From an uncultured Lacticaseibacillus sp. (GTDB lineage: Bacteria > Bacillota > Bacilli > Lactobacillales > Lactobacillaceae), in contig CAKQZO010000049.1 in assembly GCA_934293835.1 (NCBI GenBank), positions 1 to 10,861 on the forward strand: a DNA stretch of 10,861 nucleotides, written 5' to 3'. Under the pieces are notes generated by a model that was given only the letters and a program-made list of their open reading frames with translations, searched no databases and was not told the DNA's origin. The position numbers and the translations under genes were made by a program. Of the stretch, positions 1-6,100 are shown one piece after another. Within the stretch, counting starts at the first letter, position 1. Each line of letters opens with the position of its first letter.

Positions 1-2
1 GT

Positions 3-1214
3 GCGACCCTGTCTCAAGAGGCGTTCTACCGGACGCAGGCGGTGTTTGCCCGCTTCCCTAAATTTACCGAGATCACCAAGAAGGGCACGGTGTTGATCGA
101 CATCTCCAGCGGAAGCGTGGAGTTGACCGCGTTCACCAACGGGGAGTTTGGTTTTTCGCGTAACCTCAGCCTCGGGCCGTTGCGCGTGTATGAGGTGATG
201 GGTGACATCAAGGTCAGCGTGACCAACTACGTCGAGGTGATGCGCGATTACATCGATAGCCGCCTCGTCGATTTCATGCGGTTGCTGCCGCATGATGTGG
301 ATTACCACAACATGATCTTGATGGGAAGCGCCTTGTCGGTGTTAGAGACGCTGATCCCGGTCGGCGAAACCGCGGTGGAAACCGATCGTGACGGCTTCGA
401 CCTGCTTTACCATGAGGTGATTCATGCGTCGGACCAATACCTGATGGACACCTATGAGCTGCCGCAAAACCAGGTGGCGCAGGTGCTGCCGACGGTTTTG
501 CTCGTCTATCGCTTAGTGAAGACGCTACATGTGGAGAAAATCTGGGTGTCCAACCTCAAGATGCTCGACGGCCTGGAGGTCGATGCGGCCTTGGAAGCAG
601 GTTACAAGCCGGTGGCGTTAGACCCGACCAAAGAAATCGTGATCTCCGCGCAAAACCTGGCGGAGCGTTATCAAGTAGATGCGAAACACCAAAAGGCGAC
701 GGTGACGTTCGTCTTGCAGCTGTTCGACCGGTTGCGCAAGCTGCACGGCCTCGGAAAGCGTGAACGGTTGCTATTGCAGATTGCGGCAATCGTTAACGAC
801 ATCGGCAGTTATGTGGATACACACAAGCATTACGCCCATTCAGACTATATCATCCGGGCTTCCGAGTTGATGGGACTTGATGCCGGTGAGCAACAGATGG
901 TAGCGACGATCGCCCGCTTCCACTCGAGTGATAGCCCCCAGATCGACCTCGGCGATCTCCCGGAGATGTCTTCTTCACGCCGGTTGACGATTGCCAAGCT
1001 TTCAGCGCTGTTGCGCGTTGCGGATAGTCTCGATGCTTCCCGCCAACAAAAAATCAGCAACATTCGGGTCTCGCAACGTGAGGATCGGATCGTGTTACTC
1101 GCCACCGCCAACGATGATGTGGAACTGGAGCGGTGGACGCTGGCGCGCAAGGGGCAGTTCTTCGCCGCGGTGTTTGGTATTCCAATCGAATTGAAAGGTA
1201 GATTATCGATATGA
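3..1214 (+). CDS. ppx: Exopolyphosphatase / GppA-like phosphatase, long two-domain form, 5' end missing
   Basis: The reading frame is open to the left window edge, so the N-terminus lies outside; about 403 residues are visible. Seen: the second phosphate-binding motif of the ASKHA (actin-like) fold, LIDISSGSVEL near position 95, a variant of the usual DIGGGSTEL, and a C-terminal HD-type helical domain (about 690-1010) containing IVNDIGSY and HSDYIIRASELMGL. Family knowledge: Ppx/GppA proteins of about 500 residues split phosphate from the ends of polyphosphate or hydrolyse pppGpp in the cytoplasm. The partner gene ppk begins inside the stop codon (ATGA, 4-base overlap), so the two are co-transcribed and probably translationally coupled, which favours a polyphosphate role. 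Odd point: the position that in many HD domains is His-Asp reads Asn-Asp here, so that domain may not bind metal in the usual way. Ppx versus GppA activity cannot be settled from sequence. Confidence 0.9.
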   Translation, partial: ATLSQEAFYRTQAVFARFPKFTEITKKGTVLIDISSGSVELTAFTNGEFGFSRNLSLGPLRVYEVMGDIKVSVTNYVEVMRDYIDSRLVDFMRLLPHDVDYHNMILMGSALSVLETLIPVGETAVETDRDGFDLLYHEVIHASDQYLMDTYELPQNQVAQVLPTVLLVYRLVKTLHVEKIWVSNLKMLDGLEVDAALEAGYKPVALDPTKEIVISAQNLAERYQVDAKHQKATVTFVLQLFDRLRKLHGLGKRERLLLQIAAIVNDIGSYVDTHKHYAHSDYIIRASELMGLDAGEQQMVATIARFHSSDSPQIDLGDLPEMSSSRRLTIAKLSALLRVADSLDASRQQKISNIRVSQREDRIVLLATANDDVELERWTLARKGQFFAAVFGIPIELKGRLSI

Positions 1215-3361
1215 GCAAGAAGACGTTTGATCATCCCAAGTATTTCACCAACCGCGAATTGAGTTGGATCGAGTTCAACGATCGCGTGTTGGAAGAAGCG
1301 CGTGATCGCGATAATCCCTTGTTAGAGCGGGTGCGCTTCTTGGGCATCACGCAGAGTAATCTGGATGAGTTCTTCAACGTGCGGGTCGCAAGTTTGCGTA
1401 AAATGGTCGCCGTTGATTACGATCAGCCGGACGCGGCGGGCTTAACGCCTGCGGCCCAGTTGAAGGCGATCGCCAAGGCCGTGCACAAGATGGTCGAGAA
1501 GCAATACACCACCTTTAGTCGGATGTTACGCCCAGCGTTGGCGACGGTCGATGTGCGTCTGCTCGAATTTGAGGAGCTGTCGGAACGGCAACACGATTAT
1601 GTGGATGATTACTTCCATCAAGAACTCTATCCCGTGTTGACGCCGATGGGGGTCGACCCGACGCGGCCGTTTCCTTTTTTGGCCAATAATTCGCTCAACT
1701 TGGCGGTGCGCCTCTTGCACGAATCCGACGGGGATGACGATGACAACGATAAGGCCTTTGCGACCGTGCAGATTCCGAACAGTTTCCCCCGCTTGTTGCG
1801 GCTGCCAGACGCGCCTAACGACTTCATCTTAGTCGAGCGGGTGATCGATCATTACGTCGGTGAATTGTTCGTGGGCGCGCGGATTCAAGAAACCGCGCTG
1901 TTTCGCGTGACCCGCGACATGGACTTAGATGTCGCCGAAGAAGACACGTCAGACCTGATGAAGGAGATCCAGTCACAACTCAAGAAGCGACAACACGGTA
2001 AGGTGATGCGGCTGGAGATCGACGCGGACATGGGCAAGTACCTCAAGAAGCGGTTGGTGCGGGGATTAGGCATCAAGGATGAAGCCGATATCTACGCGAT
2101 TCATGGCCCCATCGATTTGAACGTCGCCGCTAAGCTTGCCAAGCAGGTGCAAGGCCATCCGGAGTTGAGCTTCCAGAAATTCACGCCGTATCGTGACCCG
2201 GCGCTGCAGGGCAACCTGTTTGCGCAGATCGCCGACCACGATATCTTCTTGCAACACCCTTACGATTCGTTCGCGACGGTGGTGGACTTCATTCACCAAG
2301 CCGCTATCGACCCGCAGGTGCTTGCGGTAAAAATGACGCTGTATCGGGTCTCGAGCAAATCGCCGATCATCGCCAGCCTCAAGCAAGCCGCACAAAACGG
2401 CAAGCAGGTAACCGTGCTGGTCGAACTCAAGGCGCGCTTCGATGAGGAAAACAACGTTCACTGGGCGCAAGAGCTTGAGCGGGCAGGGTGCCACGTGATC
2501 TATGGCCTCGTGGGATTGAAGACGCACTCGAAGCTAACGCTGGTCGTTCGCCGTGAGGAATCAGGGATTCGGCGGTACATGCACATGGCAACCGGCAATT
2601 ACAACGATGTCACCGCCAACTTCTATACCGATATGTGCCTGTTCACGGCCAATGCCGAGATGGGCGCCGATGCCAGCAACATTTTCAACATGCTCAGCGG
2701 CTTCTCGGAGCCGGCGTATTTCCACAAGCTCGTGATTGCGCCGATCGGCATCCGCGATTTTCTCATCACCCAGATCAACGCTGAGATCGCCAACGCCAAG
2801 GCGGGACGCAAGGCGCTCATCCGGATGAAGATGAATTCACTGTCGGATACGGAGATGATCCAGGCGCTATACGCGGCCAGTGCCGCGGGCGTGCAGGTGG
2901 AGCTGATCGTGCGCGGCATCTGTAATCTGAAAGTCGGGATCCCCGGCGTGTCAGACAACATCACCGTGCATTCGATCGTCGGCCGCTTCTTGGAGCATAG
3001 CCGCATCTATTACTTCTATGCCAACGGGGATGAGCATCTGTATCTCTCCAGCGCTGACATGATGAAGCGCAACCTGTCTCGGCGGGTAGAGTTGTTGTTC
3101 CCAATCTTGGCCGATACGGTGCACGGCCAGGTCATGCATATTTTTGACACGATGTGGGCGGATACGATCAAGTCGCGCGTGTTGTTGCCAGACGCAACCT
3201 GGGAGCGGATCGATTTGCGCGGCAAGGAGTTGATCAACGCCCAAGAAGTCTTCATGCAAGAAGCCGAGGCCAAGATCGCTGCGGCACATGTCAAACCCGC
3301 CGCCGATCCGCAGCAGGCGCACCGCTTTACCCCGATGAAGGCGCCGGAACAACACGACTAG
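1211..3361 (+). CDS. ppk: Polyphosphate kinase (PPK1)
   Basis: A 716-residue protein, the usual PPK1 length. It transfers the terminal phosphate of ATP to a growing polyphosphate chain, reversibly, through a phospho-histidine intermediate; PPK1 enzymes are commonly membrane-associated. Seen: the N-terminal signature YFTNRELSWIEFN (residues 11-23), the segment DSFATVVDFIHQAA, and in the two phospholipase-D-like C-terminal domains the catalytic His439 (GLKTHSKL) and His596 (FLEHSRIYYF) followed by YLSSADMMKRN. The spacing between the two histidines matches E. coli H435/H592. An acidic stretch at residues 173-180 (five of eight Asp in DGDDDDND) lies in a likely surface loop. The ATG overlaps the ppx stop; only a weak AAAGG (1194-1198) lies upstream, consistent with coupling. 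No convincing terminator follows the TAG at 3361, so transcripts may run on into the RNA region downstream. Confidence 0.97.
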   Translation: MSKKTFDHPKYFTNRELSWIEFNDRVLEEARDRDNPLLERVRFLGITQSNLDEFFNVRVASLRKMVAVDYDQPDAAGLTPAAQLKAIAKAVHKMVEKQYTTFSRMLRPALATVDVRLLEFEELSERQHDYVDDYFHQELYPVLTPMGVDPTRPFPFLANNSLNLAVRLLHESDGDDDDNDKAFATVQIPNSFPRLLRLPDAPNDFILVERVIDHYVGELFVGARIQETALFRVTRDMDLDVAEEDTSDLMKEIQSQLKKRQHGKVMRLEIDADMGKYLKKRLVRGLGIKDEADIYAIHGPIDLNVAAKLAKQVQGHPELSFQKFTPYRDPALQGNLFAQIADHDIFLQHPYDSFATVVDFIHQAAIDPQVLAVKMTLYRVSSKSPIIASLKQAAQNGKQVTVLVELKARFDEENNVHWAQELERAGCHVIYGLVGLKTHSKLTLVVRREESGIRRYMHMATGNYNDVTANFYTDMCLFTANAEMGADASNIFNMLSGFSEPAYFHKLVIAPIGIRDFLITQINAEIANAKAGRKALIRMKMNSLSDTEMIQALYAASAAGVQVELIVRGICNLKVGIPGVSDNITVHSIVGRFLEHSRIYYFYANGDEHLYLSSADMMKRNLSRRVELLFPILADTVHGQVMHIFDTMWADTIKSRVLLPDATWERIDLRGKELINAQEVFMQEAEAKIAAAHVKPAADPQQAHRFTPMKAPEQHD

Positions 3362-3415
3362 CAAAAGGGCGGCGCGGGGCCACAAGCCGATGCAAAAACG
3401 CAAAGGACTAAATAT

Positions 3416-3444
3416 TTGCCAGCGCTTACAATCCGTGCGATAAT
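3416..3444 (+). promoter_or_regulatory. Sigma-A promoter with extended -10, upstream of the structured RNA region
   Basis: TTGCCA (3416-3421), a 17-base spacer ending in TGC, then GATAAT (3439-3444). Both the hexamer spacing and the TGN extension are those of a strong housekeeping promoter. The start point would be near A3451. No gene with a ribosome binding site follows for almost 900 bases, so the product is most simply an RNA. The same TGCGATAAT core recurs in the promoter at 8468-8496. Confidence 0.7.
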
Positions 3445-3526
3445 ACAGTCAGGCGTTGGGTAAAGACATTAGTTGGCCGGTCCTACGGTGTTTTTTGCAC
3501 TCCCAGCAATCTTAGGAGACCGTTCA

Positions 3527-3641
3527 CAGTGTTCCTTCGGGAAGACTGGATCTCCAGTTCCAGAGTCGACACTGAAGGCGGGTTACGCTACTACCGTCAT
3601 TCGGGACGAATGGACATCGCACAACCACCTGGTGACAGGTG
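3527..3641 (+). other. Hairpin cluster with UUCG and GNRA tetraloops
   Basis: TTCC-TTCG-GGAA (3532-3543) gives a perfect UUCG-capped stem. It sits inside the CAGTGT/ACACTG helix (3527-3532/3569-3574) or, alternatively, under CAGT/ACTG (3527-3530/3545-3548). GTCATTCG (3596-3603) pairs with CGAAT-G-GAC (3607-3615) around a 3-base loop. CACCTG-GTGA-CAGGTG (3626-3641) is a perfect stem with a GNRA tetraloop. These two loop types are typical of stable folded RNAs, which is the main local sign that this strand is transcribed and works as RNA. Confidence 0.6.
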
Positions 3642-3739
3642 AAGGCTGTCTAAGGTCGGAATCGAAACGCGTTGCAACGCAAACTAGATTTAGGGGTCTA
3701 AGATAATCTCGATGGCGTCACGACACATTCAGTTACACA

Positions 3740-3851
3740 GAGCGAAGCAACCCGCACTTAGCGATGGGGATAAGACAAATTGGGCTTGTGCCGGCAACGC
3801 CGGTGCGTGACCGAGATGGCTTATCCGCAATCGCGTTGGGTTGCGTAGCTC
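3740..3851 (+). repeat. B element, copy B1 (complex hairpin repeat)
   Basis: Helix plan: P1 GAGC/GCTC (3740-3743/3848-3851); internal loop GAA/GTA; P2 GCAACCC/GGGTTGC (3747-3753/3838-3844); internal loop GCACTTA/GTT; P3 GCGAT/ATCGC (3761-3765/3830-3834); P4 GGATAAG/CTTATCC (3768-3774/3820-3826); then a variable apical part with the small hairpin CCGGC-AAC-GCCGG (3791-3803). It is preceded by CACA and followed by GACTAA, as is copy B2. P2, P3 and P4 differ in sequence from the other copies but remain fully paired. Confidence 0.75.
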
Positions 3852-3862
3852 GACTAACCACA

Positions 3863-3971
3863 GAGCGAAGCAGGACGACCTTAGTGGTGAGTGTAAGGCG
3901 GGCTGGGCGGCGCGGCGAAGCCGTGTGAGACCGGAACGACTTACACGCAGCCACGTTGTCCTGCGTAGCTC
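3863..3971 (+). repeat. B element, copy B2
   Basis: Same plan as B1, 11 bases further on: P1 GAGC/GCTC (3863-3866/3968-3971); loop GAA/GTA; P2 GCAGGAC/GTCCTGC (3870-3876/3958-3964); loop GACCTTA/GTT; P3 GTGG/CCAC (3884-3887/3951-3954); P4 GTGTAAG/CTTACAC (3891-3897/3940-3946); GC-rich apical loop. The P2 change from B1 (AACC to AGGA) is matched by compensating changes on the 3' strand. Confidence 0.75.
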
Positions 3972-4011
3972 GACTACGAAAGGAGGATCGCCCACCAGTC
4001 GCAGACCGACA

Positions 4012-4048
4012 CGTCAGTTTTCCCGGGAACGCCTGGAAAAAATTGACG
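4012..4048 (+). other. Hairpin between B2 and the terminator; possible pseudoknot loop
   Basis: CGTCA/TGACG (4012-4016/4044-4048) and TTTTCC/GGAAAA (4018-4023/4035-4040) form a two-part stem. Bases AACGCCT (4028-4034) in its loop are complementary to AGGCGTT (3451-3457) at the predicted 5' end of the RNA. If that pairing forms together with the outer closing helix it would be a pseudoknot; by itself a match of this length could be chance. Confidence 0.4.
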
Positions 4049-4145
4049 ACCTCAGTAGGCCTCTTTGAGTGCGCGATTCACCTGAAACACCCATAGCAAA
4101 AAAATTGATCGGGAAATCGCTTATTTGAGTTACCCAATAAACTAG

Positions 4146-4176
4146 CCGCGATACAGCACTAGCGTACCGCGGTTTT
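4146..4176 (+). terminator. Intrinsic terminator of the candidate RNA
   Basis: CCGCG-A-TAC (4146-4154) pairs with GTA-C-CGCGG (4164-4172), with one A/C mismatch and a loop of about nine bases, followed directly by TTTT (4173-4176). The U-run is short, so the strength is uncertain, but its place fits the 3' end of the structured region and the start of a plainer leader for the next gene. Confidence 0.5.
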
Positions 4177-4272
4177 AGTGTGTCTTCAAAGTGTGGCTGA
4201 CCAAAAAAAGAAATTGTTCTGTGGCTTTGTTCCTGACACCGGCTGTGAATTGTGGTTAACTTTTGGAAGACG

Positions 4273-4295
4273 CGCTGATGACGCTTGCATCAGCG
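4273..4295. promoter_or_regulatory. Perfect 8-bp inverted repeat upstream of the sugar permease gene
   Basis: CGCTGATG (4273-4280), a 7-base gap, CATCAGCG (4288-4295). No U-run follows, so it is not a terminator. It lies 40 bases before the TTG start and could be a repressor operator or a leader hairpin. I could not identify a convincing promoter for the permease gene between 4177 and 4335. Confidence 0.45.
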
Positions 4296-4335
4296 ACAAA
4301 AGTTGAGTTCACGGTTGGTGGACGGGGAGGTTATT

Positions 4336-5178
4336 TTGGCAATTCTGATTGGATTGGTTCCGGCGCTGTTTTGGGGCATTTTGCCGATATGGATCCGCAA
4401 GTTTGCAGGCGGTAATTTCCGCCAACAGTTGCTGGGCACTACGATCGGAATGGTGTTGCTGGCGACGGTGGTGACGCTGGTGTGGCATCTTCGGTGCGAC
4501 TGGCTGGCCAGCGGTTTGTTTTTCCTATCAGGCTTTTGTTGGAGCTTCGGACAAGGTGGGCAGTATCACGGTTTCGAGACGCTCGGGGTCAGCACAACGA
4601 TGCCGTTGTCGACGGCGCTGCAGATTGTCGGCAATAGCATCATCGGCGGCTTGGTGTTCGGCGAATGGCACGGTGCGCGGGATATCGGGCTGAGTCTGGT
4701 CGCGCTGGTTGTCATCGTGATCGGGGTGTTGATGACGAACGGTAAAATTGCCGGTGGCCGCGGCAAGGTGGGCGACTACGTGATGCTTGCCATCAGTACG
4801 GCCGGTTACTGGGGTTATTCGGCCTTGCCTCACTTCGCGCATGTCTCGTCAAACCTGGTGGGCTTTTTGCCGCAGGCGCTGGGGATGCTTTGCTCGGCGT
4901 GTCTGATCGGGGCGATGCGGCCGGCCGGCTTGTTCAGCAAGCCGACCGCCCGCAATATCTCCTCAGGATTCATCTACGGGGTCGCGGCAGGCGCGTATCT
5001 GGTGTCGCTGTCGCTGAGCGGCTTGGTCAACGCGTTCATCTTGTCACAGCTGAACGTCATCGTCGCGACTGTCCTCGGCGGCATCGTGTTGCACGAATTC
5101 GTCAAGGGCCAGCTGCGGGTGACGATTGCGGGCTTGGTGGTGCTGTTAGCCGGTGCCGTCGGCTTGGTCATGTTATAG
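4336..5178 (+). CDS. GRP-family (GlcU/RhaT-like) sugar uptake membrane protein
   Basis: A 280-residue, almost wholly hydrophobic protein with about ten membrane segments, the size and layout of the glucose/ribose permease (GRP) family within the drug/metabolite transporter superfamily. These carry a sugar across the cytoplasmic membrane with a proton; the sugar here is unknown. Seen: the N-terminal motif LVPALFWGILP (residues 7-17) and the central block GFETLGVSTTMPLSTALQIV followed by GLVFGEW, both characteristic of GRP members. Start choice: the frame is open from a TTG at 4285, but GGGGAGG (4324-4330) sits 5 bases before the TTG at 4336, and the protein from there begins directly with the first membrane helix like its relatives. 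It stands alone between the RNA region and a terminator at 5187-5217. GlcU is the best-known relative, but I would not assign that symbol without an alignment. Confidence 0.88.
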   Translation: MAILIGLVPALFWGILPIWIRKFAGGNFRQQLLGTTIGMVLLATVVTLVWHLRCDWLASGLFFLSGFCWSFGQGGQYHGFETLGVSTTMPLSTALQIVGNSIIGGLVFGEWHGARDIGLSLVALVVIVIGVLMTNGKIAGGRGKVGDYVMLAISTAGYWGYSALPHFAHVSSNLVGFLPQALGMLCSACLIGAMRPAGLFSKPTARNISSGFIYGVAAGAYLVSLSLSGLVNAFILSQLNVIVATVLGGIVLHEFVKGQLRVTIAGLVVLLAGAVGLVML

Positions 5179-5186
5179 GCAATCTC

Positions 5187-5217
5187 GGGTCGTGATAGTG
5201 ATCACGGCTCTTTTTTT
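5187..5217 (+). terminator. Intrinsic terminator after the sugar permease gene
   Basis: GGGTCGTGAT (5187-5196) pairs with ATCACGGCTC (5201-5210), ten pairs including two G-U, loop AGTG, followed by seven T (5211-5217). This is a textbook Rho-independent terminator placed 8 bases after the stop codon. Confidence 0.9.
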
Positions 5218-5235
5218 GAATAATTAATTAGGACA

Positions 5236-5270
5236 TTGACATATATATTAATAATATTAAAGTAATGTCA
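5236..5270 (+). promoter_or_regulatory. AT-rich promoter region with inverted repeat, upstream of the DUF2089 gene
   Basis: A consensus -35 TTGACA (5236-5241) lies in a strikingly AT-rich stretch of about 60 bases. The best -10 candidates are weak: TAAAGT (5258-5263, 16-base spacer) or AGTAAT (5261-5266, 19-base spacer). TGACAT (5237-5242) and ATGTCA (5265-5270) form an inverted repeat that spans the promoter, and GACATT at 5232-5237 overlaps the left half-site. This could be an operator, perhaps for the DUF2089 protein itself; that is inference. Confidence 0.5.
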
Positions 5271-5293
5271 TTAAAGTTAAAGGAGGCGTGCTT

Positions 5294-5572
5294 GTGGATT
5301 GGTTCTTGGCGTTGGCGCCCGAAGATCAGGAGTTCATCAAGCAGTTCGTGCTTGCGTCTGGCTCGTTGAAGCAGTTGGCCAAGGTTTACGACGTAAGCTA
5401 CCCGACGGTGCGGCTACGCGTCGATCGCTTGATTGAGAAGGTGCGCCTGCTGACACAGCAAGACAACAATAGCTTCGAGGTGAAGATCATGCAGATGGTG
5501 GTCGATGAGAAGCTGCCGTTGGCGCTTGCAAAAGAAATTGTTCAGGCTTATCAGGAGGAGAATAATGAGTGA
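5294..5572 (+). CDS. DUF2089-family helix-turn-helix regulator, short form
   Basis: A protein of 92 residues. The block APEDQEFIKQF, followed by GSLKQLAKVYDVSYPTVRLR and VDRLIEK (residues 8-46), is the DUF2089 helix-turn-helix, a region resembling sigma-factor DNA-binding helices. Many DUF2089 proteins carry an N-terminal zinc ribbon with CxxC pairs; this one has no cysteine at all, so it is the ribbon-less form. DUF2089 genes in Firmicutes often sit with small membrane proteins in envelope-stress operons, and here the next gene is a small membrane protein overlapping by 8 bases. Start choice: AGGAGG (5281-5286) is only 1 base from the GTG at 5288 but 7 bases from the GTG at 5294, so 5294 is preferred. 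Its DNA target is unknown; the inverted repeat in its own promoter is one candidate. Confidence 0.85.
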   Translation: MDWFLALAPEDQEFIKQFVLASGSLKQLAKVYDVSYPTVRLRVDRLIEKVRLLTQQDNNSFEVKIMQMVVDEKLPLALAKEIVQAYQEENNE

Positions 5573-5861
5573 TTTTAAAGGGATCATCATCGGCATCGTG
5601 GTGTTTGCGCTCTTGCGGCTGGTGCTTCGGTACTTACCAAAATGGTTCGGGGTATTGCCGATGGTGGGGTATCTGGGATTCATGGTGTGGCTGGTGATCA
5701 CTCATGGCTATGAGCCGCTGGTATCGACGTTGATCGTGCTGTTCGCTGGAGAGTTCGTGCTGGCGGGGATCTGGGTTGAGGAACTCACCAAGCGCAAGCG
5801 GCGCGTGACCAAGGAACTAGAGAAGATGCAGGCCAAGGATATTTCTTCTAGCGATCGCTGA
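5565..5861 (+). CDS. Small membrane protein, partner of the DUF2089 regulator
   Basis: A 98-residue protein starting at ATG 5565, preceded by AGGAGGAG (5553-5560) and sharing ATGAGTGA with the end of the regulator gene, so the two are translated from one message. Seen: three likely membrane segments (about residues 5-22, 28-46, 52-72), then a strongly charged C-terminal tail with KRKRR and KELEK, probably in the cytoplasm. I do not recognise the family. The context suggests that it takes part in the same membrane-related response as the regulator. An upstream extension of this frame to 5505 is open but lies inside the regulator gene and lacks a ribosome binding site. Confidence 0.8.
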   Translation: MSDFKGIIIGIVVFALLRLVLRYLPKWFGVLPMVGYLGFMVWLVITHGYEPLVSTLIVLFAGEFVLAGIWVEELTKRKRRVTKELEKMQAKDISSSDR

Positions 5862-5882
5862 GCAATGGGCTAGGCCTAACGG

Positions 5883-5960
5883 CACGAGCAACTGCGCGAA
5901 CACGTTCGCTCCGTTGTTCGAACTCGTTACGCTACGCCCTAAAGTCGCTCAGCTTCGCTT
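5883..5960 (-). repeat. B element, degenerate copy B5
   Basis: Read on the minus strand: GAA, GCTGAGC (5947-5953), GACTTTA (5940-5946, compare NNNCTTA in the other copies), and at the far end GTT (5890-5892) followed by GCTC (5886-5889). Only four pairs of P2 survive and P1 is not intact. Order and orientation match B3 and B4, so I read it as a decayed or truncated third copy of the minus-strand array. Confidence 0.4.
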
Positions 5961-5974
5961 TCGGTTACTTCGTC

Positions 5975-6087
5975 GAGCTACACAGGACAACGGCATTGCG
6001 GATAAGTAATCGCGATCTTGCACCAGCTCCGCTGGGACGGCGATCACGCTTCCTTATCCACATGCCTAAGCCCGTCCTGTTTTGCTC
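5975..6087 (-). repeat. B element, copy B3
   Basis: On the minus strand: P1 GAGC/GCTC (6084-6087/5975-5978); loop AAA/GTA; P2 ACAGGAC/GTCCTGT (6074-6080/5982-5988); loop GGGCTTA/GTT (6067-6073/5989-5991); P3 GGCAT/ATGCC (6062-6066/5992-5996); P4 GGATAAG/CTTATCC (6053-6059/6000-6006); apical hairpin CCAGC/GCTGG. The first P2 pair is A-T where B1 and B2 have G-C, again a paired change. It is followed on its own strand by GACGAA. Confidence 0.75.
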
Positions 6088-6100
6088 TGGAGTTTTCGTC

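Larger units (their letters stand above)
3451..4176 (+). ncRNA. Candidate large structured noncoding RNA (about 725 nt)
   Basis: This stretch has a promoter at its left end and an intrinsic terminator at its right end, and no credible coding frame. Seen by hand folding, in order: a stem CGGTC/GACCG with CTA/TAG (3478-3522); CAGTGT/ACACTG (3527-3532 with 3569-3574) enclosing a stem capped by a UUCG loop (3532-3543); GTCATTCG paired with CGAAT-G-GAC (3596-3615); CACCTG/CAGGTG capped by a GNRA-type GTGA loop (3626-3641); two copies of the B hairpin (3740-3851, 3863-3971); a hairpin CGTCA/TGACG plus TTTTCC/GGAAAA (4012-4048). TTGGGTAA (3456-3463), just inside the predicted 5' end, is the exact complement of TTACCCAA (4130-4137), just before the terminator, and could close the whole molecule. 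I do not recognise the RNA. Large ornate RNAs such as GOLLD and ROOL occur in lactobacilli, usually near tRNAs or prophage, which are absent here. It could instead be several separate elements. Confidence 0.55.

Noticed and set aside
3473..3706. Open frame of 77 codons on the + strand inside the RNA region
   Set aside because: It has no ribosome binding site, its sequence is fully explained by paired stems (UUCG and GNRA hairpins), and the product resembles no protein family I know.
3986..3995. AAAGGAGG-like sequence resembling a strong ribosome binding site
   Set aside because: No start codon at a usable distance opens a meaningful frame.
3729..4068. Open frames on both strands across the B1-B2 repeats (73-88 codons)
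   Set aside because: They run through the palindromic repeats, which naturally keep frames open on both strands in GC-rich DNA; no start signals support them.
3451..4176. tmRNA, RNase P RNA, SRP RNA, 6S RNA or T-box leader
   Set aside because: The sequence hallmarks I would look for (RNase P GAGGAAAGTCC-type core, the T-box GGGTGGNACC element, the tmRNA 5' end, the SRP GGAA-capped helix) are not visible. A 6S-like or other identity cannot be fully excluded without a covariance search.
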